A DNA stretch of 64,000 nt from positions 3,348,001-3,412,000 of the forward strand of contig NZ_CP041616.1 in NCBI RefSeq assembly GCF_007197575.1. The letters run 5' to 3'. Shown here one piece after another: positions 50,144-59,024 of the stretch; within the stretch, counting starts at the first letter, position 1, and each line of letters begins with the position of its first letter. The position numbers were made by a program, and so were the translations under genes. The notes below the pieces were generated by a model that did no database searches, was not told the origin of the DNA, and saw only the letters and a program-made list of their open reading frames with translations. The stretch comes from Ornithinimicrobium ciconiae. Its GTDB lineage: Bacteria > Actinomycetota > Actinomycetes > Actinomycetales > Dermatophilaceae.

Positions 50144-51349
50144 ATGAGCAGCCGTTTCCTCGACCTCGCGGACCCCACCTTTGACGTCACCGGCCCCGAC
50201 GTGATCGACGCCCGCGGGGAGTCCTGGTGGGCGCGCAGCAGCTATGGCCATGCCGTGCTCCGCCACGCCGAGGTCACCGCCCTGCTCAAGGACCGCCGCT
50301 TCCGGCAGGGCAACGCCAAGTGGCCCTCACAGAACGGCATCCACTCCGGGATGTTCAGCGACTGGTGGCACAAGGTGCTGCTCTCGCTGGAGGGTGAGGA
50401 CCACCTGCGGATGCGCCGGCTGCTGAACCCGGCCTTCAAGCAGGGTGCCATCGCCGCCATGGTGCCCTCGTTCAGCCAGCTCGCACACGAGCTGGTCGAC
50501 GGGTTCAGCGAGCGCGGGTCGGTGGAGTTCATCACGGAGTTCGCCGAGCCCTATGCCTCGCGGATCCTGTGCCGCCTGGTCGGTCTGCCGGAGTCCGAGT
50601 GGGAGCAGGTCGCGCACTGGGCCGATGACCTGGGCAAGAGCTTCGGCGTGCGTATCAAGGAGGACCTGCCGCGGATCGAGGCGGCGCTGGAGGGACTCTA
50701 CGGCTACTGCGACGAGGTGGTCCGGGACCGCGCCGCCCAGCCGCGCGACGACCTGGTCTCCGACCTGGTGCGCCACCAGCAGGAGGGCAAGCTCTCCCCC
50801 GAGGAGCTGTCGGTCGCCCTGGTCTTTCTGATCTTCGCGGGCATGGAGACCACCCGCAACCAGCTCGGCTTGGCGCTGCGGACGCTCTTCGCCCACCCCG
50901 GCCAGTGGGAGCTGCTCGCCGCCGACCCCGACCTCGGACGCAATGCCGTCGAGGAGGTCATGCGGGTCAACCCGACCGTCACCTGGATCACCCGGGAGGC
51001 GATCGAGGACGTCGTCCTCCATGACGAGCTGCAGCTGCGCGCCGGAGACATCGTCCAGGTCCTCTCCCACAGCGCCGGCACCGATCCGCGCGCCCAGCCC
51101 GACCCGACCTTCGACATCCGGGTCGAGCACCCGATGCACATGGGCTTCGGCGGTGGCGTGCACCACTGCCTGGGTCACTGGGTCGCCCGGATGGACATGG
51201 CCGTCGCCCTGCCGATCCTGGCCGCTCGGATGCCCGACGCTCGCGCCGACGGCCCCGGCCAGTGGCTGCCTATGTCCGGCAACACCGGGGCGATCAGCTT
51301 CCCGATCGCCTTCACCCCGACGCCGGCACGGTCAGGGCCCACCGAGTGA
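50144..51349 (+). CDS. Cytochrome P450
   Basis: A 401-residue soluble P450: I-helix FAGMETTRNQLGLALR with Thr of the oxygen-activation pair, ExxR in EEVMRVNPTV region, and heme loop GFGGGVHHCLG with Cys342. Substrate unknown; no ferredoxin gene is adjacent. ATG lies six bases after TAGCAT. Confidence 0.93.
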   Translation: MSSRFLDLADPTFDVTGPDVIDARGESWWARSSYGHAVLRHAEVTALLKDRRFRQGNAKWPSQNGIHSGMFSDWWHKVLLSLEGEDHLRMRRLLNPAFKQGAIAAMVPSFSQLAHELVDGFSERGSVEFITEFAEPYASRILCRLVGLPESEWEQVAHWADDLGKSFGVRIKEDLPRIEAALEGLYGYCDEVVRDRAAQPRDDLVSDLVRHQQEGKLSPEELSVALVFLIFAGMETTRNQLGLALRTLFAHPGQWELLAADPDLGRNAVEEVMRVNPTVTWITREAIEDVVLHDELQLRAGDIVQVLSHSAGTDPRAQPDPTFDIRVEHPMHMGFGGGVHHCLGHWVARMDMAVALPILAARMPDARADGPGQWLPMSGNTGAISFPIAFTPTPARSGPTE

Positions 51350-51439
51350 TCTCGCACCTCCGTTCCCAGTGCTTCTGCGAGGTCGCTGCCCCGCTCCCGA
51401 GCCGCGATCCCGGTTGACATGATCCGTTACGGTGGCTGC

Positions 51440-52798
51440 ATGGAAGCCCACCGCACAGTGTCGCGGCGGGCTTTTGCACTCGGCGCAGTAGGGGTGCTGG
51501 CGGCCTGTTCCTCGACGAACAACGACCCGACGACTACGACGAGCGGCCCCGAGGCAGCCGGAGGCGGACTCGGTCCGGTTCCCGAGTTCACAGGTAAGCT
51601 GGCTCCCCTCGTCGAGGGCGTGACGGTGCCACCCGACCTGCCCGTGACGGCGCCGACGCTGTTCCGGGGAGTCCGCCTCTTCGATGGCGAGGAGGTCACG
51701 GAGGCGGCTGACGTCATACTCCAGGGCGGCCTGGTAGCGGCGGTCGGAGCCGGGCTGGACGAGCCGGACGGCGTCGAGGTCGTCGACGGTGCGGGGCATA
51801 CCCTGGTCCCCGGCATGATCGACTCCCACGTGCACGCCTTCCCCCAGGCACAGGCCCTCGCGGCACGTTTCGGCGTGCTGACCGAGTTGGATCTTTTCAG
51901 CGTGGAGGGCCTGAGCACCCAGGTCGATGAGCAGCGCACCACCGGGGCGACCGACCGGGCGGATGTCTTCAGTGCGACGTCCATGGCCACCGCACCGGAC
52001 GGGCACGGCACGCAGTTTCGCGTGCCCATCGACACCCTGACCGACCCCTCCCAGGCCGTGGGATGGGTCGAGGAACGCGTGGCCGAGGGCGCGGCATACA
52101 TCAAGATCGTGGTCGAGTCCGGCTTCGGGTGGGCGTCACTCGAGCAGGACACTGTGGCGGCTCTCGTCGAGGCGGCGCACGAGCACTCCCTGCGCGCCAT
52201 CATCCACGCCCAGTCCCTGGAGGACACCACCATCGCTCTGTCCGCGCCACTGGACGGACTGGCTCACGCCCCGTGGGACGAGCTGCCGCCCGACCTCGTC
52301 GCGAGGATCGCCGAGATGGGGATCTTCGTGGTCACGACCGCGGGGTTGGCGCAACCCACCCGGCACAAGCCGGCCCTCGACGACGACCGAGTGATGGACC
52401 GGATTGACCCGGGGCTGCTGAGCTCCTTCCGACGCGCGAGTTATGCCACTGACGCCACGTGGGCCGCGATGCTGCCCAACCTGCAGGCACTCCACAGCGC
52501 TGGTGTGTCCTTGCTCGCGGGCACCGACAACAGCAACCCCGGCACGATCTCCGGTGCCGGCATGCTGGTCGAACTGGCCATCCTGGTCGAAGCAGGGATG
52601 ACGCCCGTGGAGGCGATGGCCTCGGCGACCTCGCTGCCCGCCGACACCTTCGGGCTGGCCGATCGCGGTCGCATCGCCGAGGGTCTGCGGGGAGACGTCG
52701 TGCTCATCGAGGGCGACCCCACCGCGGAGATCACCGACCTGCACGGCGTGGTCGGGGTGTGGAAGTGGGGCGTCTCGGTCGACCTTGACGTCGCCTGA
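51440..52798 (+). CDS. Tat-exported lipoprotein amidohydrolase
   Basis: A 452-residue protein with twin arginine and lipobox in SRRAFALGAVGVLAACSS, then a Thr/Ser linker and an amidohydrolase domain: MIDSHVHAFPQA (metal HxH), Lys in AAYIKIVVESG, His in RAIIHAQSLED and GLAHAPWDE, Asp in LLAGTDNSNPG. It belongs to the imidazolonepropionase-like group like the cytoplasmic enzyme at 18922. Located on the outer face of the membrane. Confidence 0.87.
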   Translation: MEAHRTVSRRAFALGAVGVLAACSSTNNDPTTTTSGPEAAGGGLGPVPEFTGKLAPLVEGVTVPPDLPVTAPTLFRGVRLFDGEEVTEAADVILQGGLVAAVGAGLDEPDGVEVVDGAGHTLVPGMIDSHVHAFPQAQALAARFGVLTELDLFSVEGLSTQVDEQRTTGATDRADVFSATSMATAPDGHGTQFRVPIDTLTDPSQAVGWVEERVAEGAAYIKIVVESGFGWASLEQDTVAALVEAAHEHSLRAIIHAQSLEDTTIALSAPLDGLAHAPWDELPPDLVARIAEMGIFVVTTAGLAQPTRHKPALDDDRVMDRIDPGLLSSFRRASYATDATWAAMLPNLQALHSAGVSLLAGTDNSNPGTISGAGMLVELAILVEAGMTPVEAMASATSLPADTFGLADRGRIAEGLRGDVVLIEGDPTAEITDLHGVVGVWKWGVSVDLDVA

Positions 52799-52906
52799 CC
52801 CGGCGTGCACGGACGGTTCACCATCACGGCGAGCGCGGGCGCCACATCATTTCGCCGGTACCGACGGCCACGCCAACGCCGCCCTCGCGGTGACGGCAGG
52901 CACACT

Positions 52907-53345
52907 CAGACCAGCCGGTGCAGCCAGCCGTGGGTGTCCTCGGCGCGGCCGTACTGGATGTCCAACAAGGCGTTGCGCAGGTCCCGGCGATGTCACCGCC
53001 AGTCATGGAGACCTCGCCACCGCGCCACTTCGCCAGCTCGATCAGCCAGCAGCGGGTGACGCCCTCCAGGATCGTGCCGCTGAGCTCCGGGGTGACGATG
53101 GTGCCGTCCTTGTAGGCGAAGAACAGGTTCATCCCGCCCAGCTCCTCAACCCACTTCTTCTCGATCGCATCGAGGAAGGCCACCTGGTCGCAGCCATTGC
53201 GATGCCCTCGGCCTGGGCCGCAAGCGAGGCGCCATAGTTGCCGCCGCACTTGGCCGTCCCGGTCCCACCCGGGGCGGCGCGGGCAAAGTCCTCCGACAGC
53301 CAGATGTTCACCGGCTTGAGTCCACCGGGGAAGTAGGCTCCGGCT
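52907..53345 (-). pseudogene. Decayed partial copy of ilvE
   Basis: The minus strand repeats the 3' half of the intact ilvE at 54167, from the end of its coding region to the segment encoding [12 protein letters not shown]. Differences: a deletion of about 130 bases after the GEVSM/KWRG segment, several one-base indels, and many substitutions. The remaining text still reads [17 protein letters not shown] and FFAYKDGTIVTPELSG. The 5' half is lost, replaced by a plus-strand gene. No function expected. Confidence 0.85.
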
Positions 53346-53768
53346 GTGGCTGAAGCGGAGTTCGACGACCTGATCCTGCACACCCCGAAGGAGCAGTTGG
53401 CGCTGCTGCAGAGGCTGCGCCCGCGTATGTCGACACTCGAGTTCGTCTTCCACGACGGCCATGCGGGGCACCCGTTGGTCGAACAACTCAGTGGGCTGGC
53501 TCCCGAGCGCGTCCAGGGGGTCGGCGCCCGCCCGGGCTACCAGCGGGCCGAGCCCCGCGCCGTGCTCCACCGGTACGGCTACGACCGCAGCATCATCGCC
53601 GCCCTGCGAGACCTCGGTGGGCTGTTCAGTTGGGTGATTCACCCGCGAGGTGACCGGGTCGAGCTGACCGGCCTGGACACCGTCGACGTGGCGATCTACG
53701 ACGCCCGTGGGCGGTTGTTCTTCTACACGGTCACCCACGAGGGGCTGATCTTCGTCCGCGACGCCTGA
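53346..53768 (+). CDS. Hypothetical protein
   Basis: A 140-residue protein ([39 protein letters not shown], then beta-rich [15 protein letters not shown]) with no recognised domain. GTG lies six bases after TAGGCT, and that -10 hexamer is inside the decayed ilvE copy. Codon bias is normal, so it is probably real. The 200 bases after it contain no gene. Confidence 0.6.
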   Translation: MAEAEFDDLILHTPKEQLALLQRLRPRMSTLEFVFHDGHAGHPLVEQLSGLAPERVQGVGARPGYQRAEPRAVLHRYGYDRSIIAALRDLGGLFSWVIHPRGDRVELTGLDTVDVAIYDARGRLFFYTVTHEGLIFVRDA

Positions 53769-53969
53769 CACGTACTGCGCACTTCATGGGATCTTTCAGG
53801 GCCTCGCGGGCTGCGAGTGCTCAGAGCCCTACACCGTGCACCAAAACCGGCAAAATGCCGCCGTCCGCTAGAGCGCATCGCGCTGACCTGCACTGACGCA
53901 GTGGACAGCGCGACATTGCCGGTCTGAATGCACACCGATCGGTTGCTCATAGCCCGACCCTCGCGCTGA

Positions 53970-54164
53970 TCAGACGAAGCAGCTCAGCACGATCAGCACG
54001 AAGCCGATCAGGAACGAGGGGACCGCGAGCCGCGCCACCAGCCGGCGCCGGCGCTCAGCCACCCGCGGATCACCCGCCTTGGAGGACAGCCTCGCAGCCA
54101 GGAACGCTGCGGCGGCTCCCACGAGAAGGAAGACCGCGGCCAGGACGAGCAGGAATGTGCCCAT
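53970..54164 (-). CDS. Small two-helix membrane protein
   Basis: A 64-residue protein with hydrophobic segments FLLVLAAVFLLVGAAAAFL and VPSFLIGFVLIVLSCFV separated by a positively charged loop (RVAERRRRLVAR). It starts two bases after the ilvE stop and is the last gene of the operon. No family recognised. Confidence 0.6.
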   Translation of the reverse strand: MGTFLLVLAAVFLLVGAAAAFLAARLSSKAGDPRVAERRRRLVARLAVPSFLIGFVLIVLSCFV

Positions 54165-54166
54165 GC

Positions 54167-55261
54167 TCAGACCAGCTGGTGCATCCAGCCGTGGGTGTCC
54201 TCGACGCGGCCGTACTGGATGTCTAGCAGGGCGTTGCGCAGGTCGCCCGCGATGTCGCCGCCGGTCATCGACACCTCGCCGCCGCGCCACTTCAGCGTGC
54301 CGACCGGCACGATGACCGCAGCAGTGCCACAGGCGAACACCTCGACGAGGTCACCGCTGGCAGCATCGGCGCGCCACTCATCGATCGAGTACTTCCGCTC
54401 GATGACCTCGTGGCCCTTCTCCCGGGCGAGCTCGATCAACGATCCGCGGGTGACGCCCTCCAGGATCGTGCCGCTCAGCTCTGGGGTGACGATCGTGCCG
54501 TCCCGGTAGGCGAAGAACAGGTTCATGCCACCGAGCTCCTCGACCCACTTCTGCTCGATGGCGTCCAGGAAGGCCACCTGGTCGCAGCCGTTGTCGATTC
54601 CCTCCGCCTGTGCCGCGAGCGAGGCGGCATAGTTGCCGCCGCACTTGGCCGTGCCGGTGCCGCCGGGGGCGGCGCGCACAAAGTCCTCGGACAGCCAGAT
54701 GTTGACCGGCTTCAGCCCACCGGGGAAGTAGGCGCCAGCCGGAGAGGCGATCACGCTGTAGAGAGCGCGGTTGGCCGGACGCACCCCCAGCGCCTGCTCG
54801 GTCGCGATCATGAACGGGCGCAGATAGAGGCTGACCTCCCCGAGGGACTGGTCCGGCACCCACCGCTGGTCCAGCTCGACGAGCGCGCGCAGCGACTCCA
54901 GGAACAGGCCCTTCGGCAGCTCCGGCAGCGCCAGGCGGCGCGCCGAACGGGCAAAGCGGTCGGCGTTCTGCTCGGGCCGGAACGTCCAGATCGACCCGTC
55001 CGCGTGCCGGTAGGCCTTCATCCCCTCGAAGATCTCCTGGCCGTAGTGGAAGACCGACGCCGCCGGCTCCAGCTGGAAGGGGCCGTAGGCGGTGACACGC
55101 GGGTCGGCCCAACCACCCTCCTTGCTCCAGTCCACCACCACCATGTGGTCGGTGAACTTCGCACCGAAGGCCGGGTTGGCCAGCAGCTCCGCCACCTGCT
55201 CGTCGCTGGCCGGGTCGGGGCGCTGCTCGAGCGCGAAGGTGGGGGTGGTCTCGGTGGTCAT
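54167..55261 (-). CDS. ilvE: Branched-chain amino acid aminotransferase
   Basis: A 364-residue fold-type IV PLP transaminase that makes or degrades leucine, isoleucine and valine. Lys206 in [15 protein letters not shown] forms the Schiff base; YGQEIFEGMKAYRH and FACGTAAVIVPVG are family motifs. CAGGAGG precedes the ATG. It closes an operon of 2-hydroxyacid dehydrogenase, SixA and a reductoisomerase-like protein. Confidence 0.95.
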   Translation of the reverse strand: MTTETTPTFALEQRPDPASDEQVAELLANPAFGAKFTDHMVVVDWSKEGGWADPRVTAYGPFQLEPAASVFHYGQEIFEGMKAYRHADGSIWTFRPEQNADRFARSARRLALPELPKGLFLESLRALVELDQRWVPDQSLGEVSLYLRPFMIATEQALGVRPANRALYSVIASPAGAYFPGGLKPVNIWLSEDFVRAAPGGTGTAKCGGNYAASLAAQAEGIDNGCDQVAFLDAIEQKWVEELGGMNLFFAYRDGTIVTPELSGTILEGVTRGSLIELAREKGHEVIERKYSIDEWRADAASGDLVEVFACGTAAVIVPVGTLKWRGGEVSMTGGDIAGDLRNALLDIQYGRVEDTHGWMHQLV

Positions 55262-55307
55262 GCATCCTCCTGGGCCAGCGTCATTGCGTCGTGTCCAAAA
55301 TACCCGT

Positions 55308-56165
55308 TCAGCGGATCCAGCTCATCAGCGCCCGCACTCGCCGCCCCACGGCCTCGATCGGGTGGGCCACGGCCGCGGCCGCCCGACGGCTGGGCAGCGC
55401 CGCAGCCTGTCGGTCGCTCACCTGGGTCGGGCCGAAGCCGGCGACCAGTGCGGTGTCGACCCGCGCCCTCAGCTCGTGCAGCGTCACCAGGTAGGCCACC
55501 TCCTCACTGACCCCCTGCACGATCAGGGCGTCGAACCCCTCGCGCACCAGCGCCTGCACCGGCTCGTGCACGGAGCTCTCGGCATACGTTGTGGCAGCGG
55601 CCAGTTCGGTGACCGAGGTGACCAGGGCACCAGAGCGCAGCGCACCCACCGCCTGGCTGTATGCCGTGAGCACCGGCCAGGCGAAGCCGCTCGCATCGGT
55701 CTCCACCGCCACCAGGGCGGGCACTCCGCGACCGTCCAGGTATTCGTCCCGGAGCCGGTGAGCACCGCCGATCCCCTGCAGGAGAACGAGGTCCACGCCC
55801 TCGGGGACAGTCAGTCCGTCCCGGACCAGCTCGGGTCCGGTGACGAGCACCAGGTCCCCCGGTTCGAGGGCGCCCAGCAACGGAGCGACGGTGGCGACGT
55901 CGAGTGCCTCGTCCGCCGGGAGCACGACGATATCCGCCTGCCGCACGGCGTCGGCCGCCTCGACGACGAGGATGCCCTCGATCTCGGCCCGGGCGGCGGC
56001 GCGGCTGTCCGCTGGGACGCCGACGCGCACGTCGACCCCGCTGTCTCGCAGGTTGAGGGCGTGGCCGGAGCCGACCGGCCCGAAGCCCAGCACCGCCACC
56101 TGCCGGTCCTGCAGCAGGGTCAGATCGGCTGAGTTCGGGTCCAGCCGCTGCGCCTGCCGGCTCAC
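55308..56165 (-). CDS. Ketol-acid reductoisomerase-like protein lacking metal ligands
   Basis: A 285-residue homologue of IlvC. The NADP-binding start VAVLGFGPVGSGHALNLRDS matches KARI, as do GRGVPALVAVETDASG and the C-terminal LMSW. In place of the Mg-binding TETDLFGEQ it has AAATTYAESS, so the Asp is lost, and in YFECLHE the first Glu is replaced (AYLVTLHEL). The usual PKGPGH also reads LQGIGGAH. Likely catalytically dead as a KARI; perhaps a regulatory or redox-binding protein. Overlaps the phosphatase gene by four bases. Confidence 0.75.
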   Translation of the reverse strand: MSRQAQRLDPNSADLTLLQDRQVAVLGFGPVGSGHALNLRDSGVDVRVGVPADSRAAARAEIEGILVVEAADAVRQADIVVLPADEALDVATVAPLLGALEPGDLVLVTGPELVRDGLTVPEGVDLVLLQGIGGAHRLRDEYLDGRGVPALVAVETDASGFAWPVLTAYSQAVGALRSGALVTSVTELAAATTYAESSVHEPVQALVREGFDALIVQGVSEEVAYLVTLHELRARVDTALVAGFGPTQVSDRQAAALPSRRAAAAVAHPIEAVGRRVRALMSWIR

Positions 56166-56701
56166 GACCGTCCCTCGGGTCCGCGCCAGCGGTGGAAGCC
56201 GACCAGCCGTGCGGATCCGGCACCGAGGTCACTCCACGAGCCGGTGACCTCGAGCTCCAGACCCACGCCGGTCGGCATACTCTCCCTCAGGGTGGCCAGC
56301 ACGGCGGTGTCACTGGTCGTCTCGTCAGCCAGCACCTCCCCCAGTGCAGGGATCGAGGGGGCGTGCCCGACGACCATCAGGACCTGGGTGTCCTCGGGAA
56401 CCTCGCGGATGGGGTCCAGGATCTCCTCCGGATAGGCGTTATAGATCCGCCGGTCGCTCCAGACCTCGACGTCGCGCAGACGGCCACCCTCGGCCATCTC
56501 CTGCCAGGTCTGCTGCGCCCTGGTGGCGGTCGAGCAGAGCACCAGGTGCGGCACCAACTCGTGCTCAACGATCCAGGCGCCACCCGCGCGGGCGTCCGCG
56601 ACGCCGCGGGGCAGCAGCTCACGGTCGTGGTCGACCTTGCCCGGCACCTGCTCGGTCTTGGCGTGGCGCACCAGCAGCAGACGCTTGCTGTCCTCGGTCA
56701 T
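56162..56701 (-). CDS. SixA-type histidine phosphatase
   Basis: A 179-residue protein of the phosphoglycerate-mutase-like fold: LLLVRHAKTEQ (catalytic His), STATRAQQTW and VVGHAPSIPAL with the second His. SixA-like proteins remove phosphate from phosphohistidine proteins or small substrates. Overlaps by four bases both the upstream dehydrogenase and the downstream reductoisomerase-like gene. Confidence 0.87.
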   Translation of the reverse strand: MTEDSKRLLLVRHAKTEQVPGKVDHDRELLPRGVADARAGGAWIVEHELVPHLVLCSTATRAQQTWQEMAEGGRLRDVEVWSDRRIYNAYPEEILDPIREVPEDTQVLMVVGHAPSIPALGEVLADETTSDTAVLATLRESMPTGVGLELEVTGSWSDLGAGSARLVGFHRWRGPEGRS

Positions 56702-57627
56702 GACGACTCCTCACCTGTGGCGACGACGTGCTCAATCTCGTGGGTGCGCACGAAGGTTGCGATCTGCTCTGTGACATAACGGGCGCCCCGGCGCGGGAAT
56801 GCGGTGCTGGCGCCCCCACGGTGCGGACTGATCAGGACGCCCGGGGTGCTCCACAGTGGGTGTCCCTCGGGCAGCGGCTCAGGGTCCGTGACGTCGAGGG
56901 CCGCGCGCAGCCGGCCGGACGCGCACTCGGCCCGCAGCGCGTCGGTGTCGATCAGCCCGCCCCGGCCGACGTTGACGACCAGGGCGTCATCCGGCAGCAG
57001 CGCCAGTTGCTCGGCGCCCAGCAGTCCACGGGTGCTGTCCAGCAGCGGGACGGCCAGAACCACGATGTCGGCGTCCGGGAGGAGCGCTGACAGGTCGTCG
57101 ATGGGGTGGACCGTGTCGGCATACTCATCCCCGTCGCGGGCCCGGCTGGCGACGGCGGTGACGGTCGCCTCGCAGGCGACCACGCGGGCGGCGAGCGCCA
57201 GGCCTATGCCGCCATAGCCGACGATCAGCACCCGCGAGTCCGCCAACGAACGGGTGACCTGCTGCTTCTCCCAACGACCGGCGTCCTGCGCGCGGACGAA
57301 GGTGGGGATGTCGCGCTGAGCGGCGAGCATCAGGGCCAGTGCCATCTCGGCGGTGGCCGAGTCGTGGACGCCGACCGCGTTGGCCAGCGCGACCCCGGCC
57401 GGCAGGTGCGGGGTGACGTGCTCATAGCCCGCGGTGAGGGTGATCACGGCCCGCAGGTCAGCCAGCTCGCCCAGGCGCTTGACCCGCGGTGCGTTGAACT
57501 GCGGGACGATGACGAGCTCGAGGTCGGGACGGGGCGGGTCGTCCCGCATGTCCCAGGTCACGACCTGCGCACCCTCCACGGGCTCCACGAGGTCTGCAAC
57601 GACTGAGGGCACACTGATCACACGCAC
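56698..57627 (-). CDS. D-isomer-specific 2-hydroxyacid dehydrogenase
   Basis: A 309-residue dehydrogenase: VLIVGYGGIGLALAARVVA (NAD binding), Arg in VVNVGRGGLID, Glu in DVTDPEPLPEGHP and His in LISPHRGG form the catalytic triad. Resembles SerA-like and glyoxylate reductases; lacks the C-terminal ACT domain of SerA. First gene of the operon; GTG lies six bases after TAGCGT. Confidence 0.9.
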   Translation of the reverse strand: MRVISVPSVVADLVEPVEGAQVVTWDMRDDPPRPDLELVIVPQFNAPRVKRLGELADLRAVITLTAGYEHVTPHLPAGVALANAVGVHDSATAEMALALMLAAQRDIPTFVRAQDAGRWEKQQVTRSLADSRVLIVGYGGIGLALAARVVACEATVTAVASRARDGDEYADTVHPIDDLSALLPDADIVVLAVPLLDSTRGLLGAEQLALLPDDALVVNVGRGGLIDTDALRAECASGRLRAALDVTDPEPLPEGHPLWSTPGVLISPHRGGASTAFPRRGARYVTEQIATFVRTHEIEHVVATGEESS

Positions 57628-57756
57628 CCCGCCACGCTATCCGAGCGGGAGTCGCCTCGCCGCCCTGGACGCCTTGCCGCGCCTCTCCGCAGCGGCCCCA
57701 CCACAGGACCCCACCGCACCGCCCCACCACAGGACGACCGCGGAGCCCCGCAACCA

Positions 57757-57890
57757 CGTGTGCATGTGGATGGATCCTTCACGGGCTCTCTCGGCCTTCG
57801 CGTGAAGGTCGTGTGCATATGGATGGATCCTTCACGGGCTCTGTCGGCGGGCTCAGGTTTCAGCGTGAAGGATGCGTCCACGTGGACATG
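57757..57890. repeat. Direct repeats with internal hairpins
   Basis: Two 39-base copies (57757-57795, 57810-57848) differing at two bases, containing GTGTGCAT and GGATGGATCCTTCACGGG. Each copy has CCTTCACG that pairs with a CGTGAAGG further on (57801-57808; 57864-57871); the second CGTGAAGGATG is followed by CGTCCACGTGGACATG. The 308-base gap 57628-57935 has no gene; its end is the lipoate-ligase promoter. Confidence 0.8.
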
Positions 57891-57935
57891 CTGGCCTGCT
57901 GAGGTCCGGCGGCCGATCCGGCGTAGGTTGGTGCC

Positions 57936-58985
57936 GTGCGTGGTGAGTACAAGGTCCCCGGTGGCAAGCTCGTCGTGGTCGACCTCGAGGTGGTGGACGA
58001 CCGCCTGGCCGACGTCCACGTCTCGGGCGACTTCTTCCTCGAGCCGGACTCGGCGCTGGAGGACATCGACGCCGCACTGACCGGCATGCCCGCCGACACC
58101 AAGGCGGACGGGCTGGCCGCCGCGATCGAGGGTGCGCTGGACGACTCGGTCGCCCTCATCGGCTTCTCCCCCCAGGCCGTCGGCATCGCCGTGCGGCGCG
58201 CCCTGGGCCGGGCCACCGGATGGGCCGACCACACCTTCGACGTCATCGGGCCAACTGTCCTGGACCCCGTCATGCACATGGCCCTGGACGAGGTGCTCCC
58301 CCAGGAGGTCGCCGCCGGCCGCCGCAACCCGCTGCTGCGGATCTGGGACTGGGACGCCTCGCTGGTCGTGATCGGGTCCTTCCAGTCGGTGCGCAACGAG
58401 GTGGACCAGGAAGGGGCGCAGCGACACGGCATACGCATCGCGCGGCGCATCTCCGGCGGCGGGGCGATGTTCATGGAGCCGGGCAACTGCATCACCTACT
58501 CCCTGGTCGTGCCGACCTCCCTGGTGGAGGGGCTGACCTTCGAGCAGTCCTACGCCTTCCTCGACGACTGGGTGCTGGGTGCGCTGGCCGACGTGGGGAT
58601 CGCGGCGCGCTACGTCCCGCTCAACGACATCGCCTCTGACGCGGGCAAGATCGGCGGCGCGGCCCAGAAGCGGTTCGCAGCCGGGGCCGTTCTGCACCAC
58701 GTGACGATGGCCTACGACATCGACGCCGACAAGATGCTCGACGTCCTGCGCACCGGCCGGGAAAAGTTGTCCGACAAGGGCACCAAGAGCGCCAACAAGC
58801 GGGTCGACCCGATGCGTTCGCAGACCGGTCTGGCCCGGGACGCCGTCATCGAGGCCCTGCTGGCCCACTTCCGGCAGCGTTACGACACCGTCGAGGGCGC
58901 CTACACCCAGGCCGAGCTGGACGCCGCCCGCGAGTTGACCGAGACCAAGTTCCTGACCCCCGAGTGGACCCACCGGGTCCCCTGA
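57936..58985 (+). CDS. Lipoate-protein ligase family, domains in reversed order
   Basis: A 349-residue protein. Residues 1-90 (YKVPGGKLVVVDLEV, DFFLEPDSALEDIDAALTG) match the small accessory domain that is C-terminal in bacterial LplA and separate (LplB) in archaea. The catalytic domain follows: RRISGGGAMFMEPGNCITYS and Lys in ASDAGKIGGAAQKR. Attaches lipoate or octanoate to carrier proteins. GTG lies six bases after TAGGTT. Confidence 0.85.
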   Translation: MRGEYKVPGGKLVVVDLEVVDDRLADVHVSGDFFLEPDSALEDIDAALTGMPADTKADGLAAAIEGALDDSVALIGFSPQAVGIAVRRALGRATGWADHTFDVIGPTVLDPVMHMALDEVLPQEVAAGRRNPLLRIWDWDASLVVIGSFQSVRNEVDQEGAQRHGIRIARRISGGGAMFMEPGNCITYSLVVPTSLVEGLTFEQSYAFLDDWVLGALADVGIAARYVPLNDIASDAGKIGGAAQKRFAAGAVLHHVTMAYDIDADKMLDVLRTGREKLSDKGTKSANKRVDPMRSQTGLARDAVIEALLAHFRQRYDTVEGAYTQAELDAARELTETKFLTPEWTHRVP

Positions 58986-59024
58986 CCGACCCCGACCGAT
59001 CGCCACCAACCAAGGAGTATGCCG

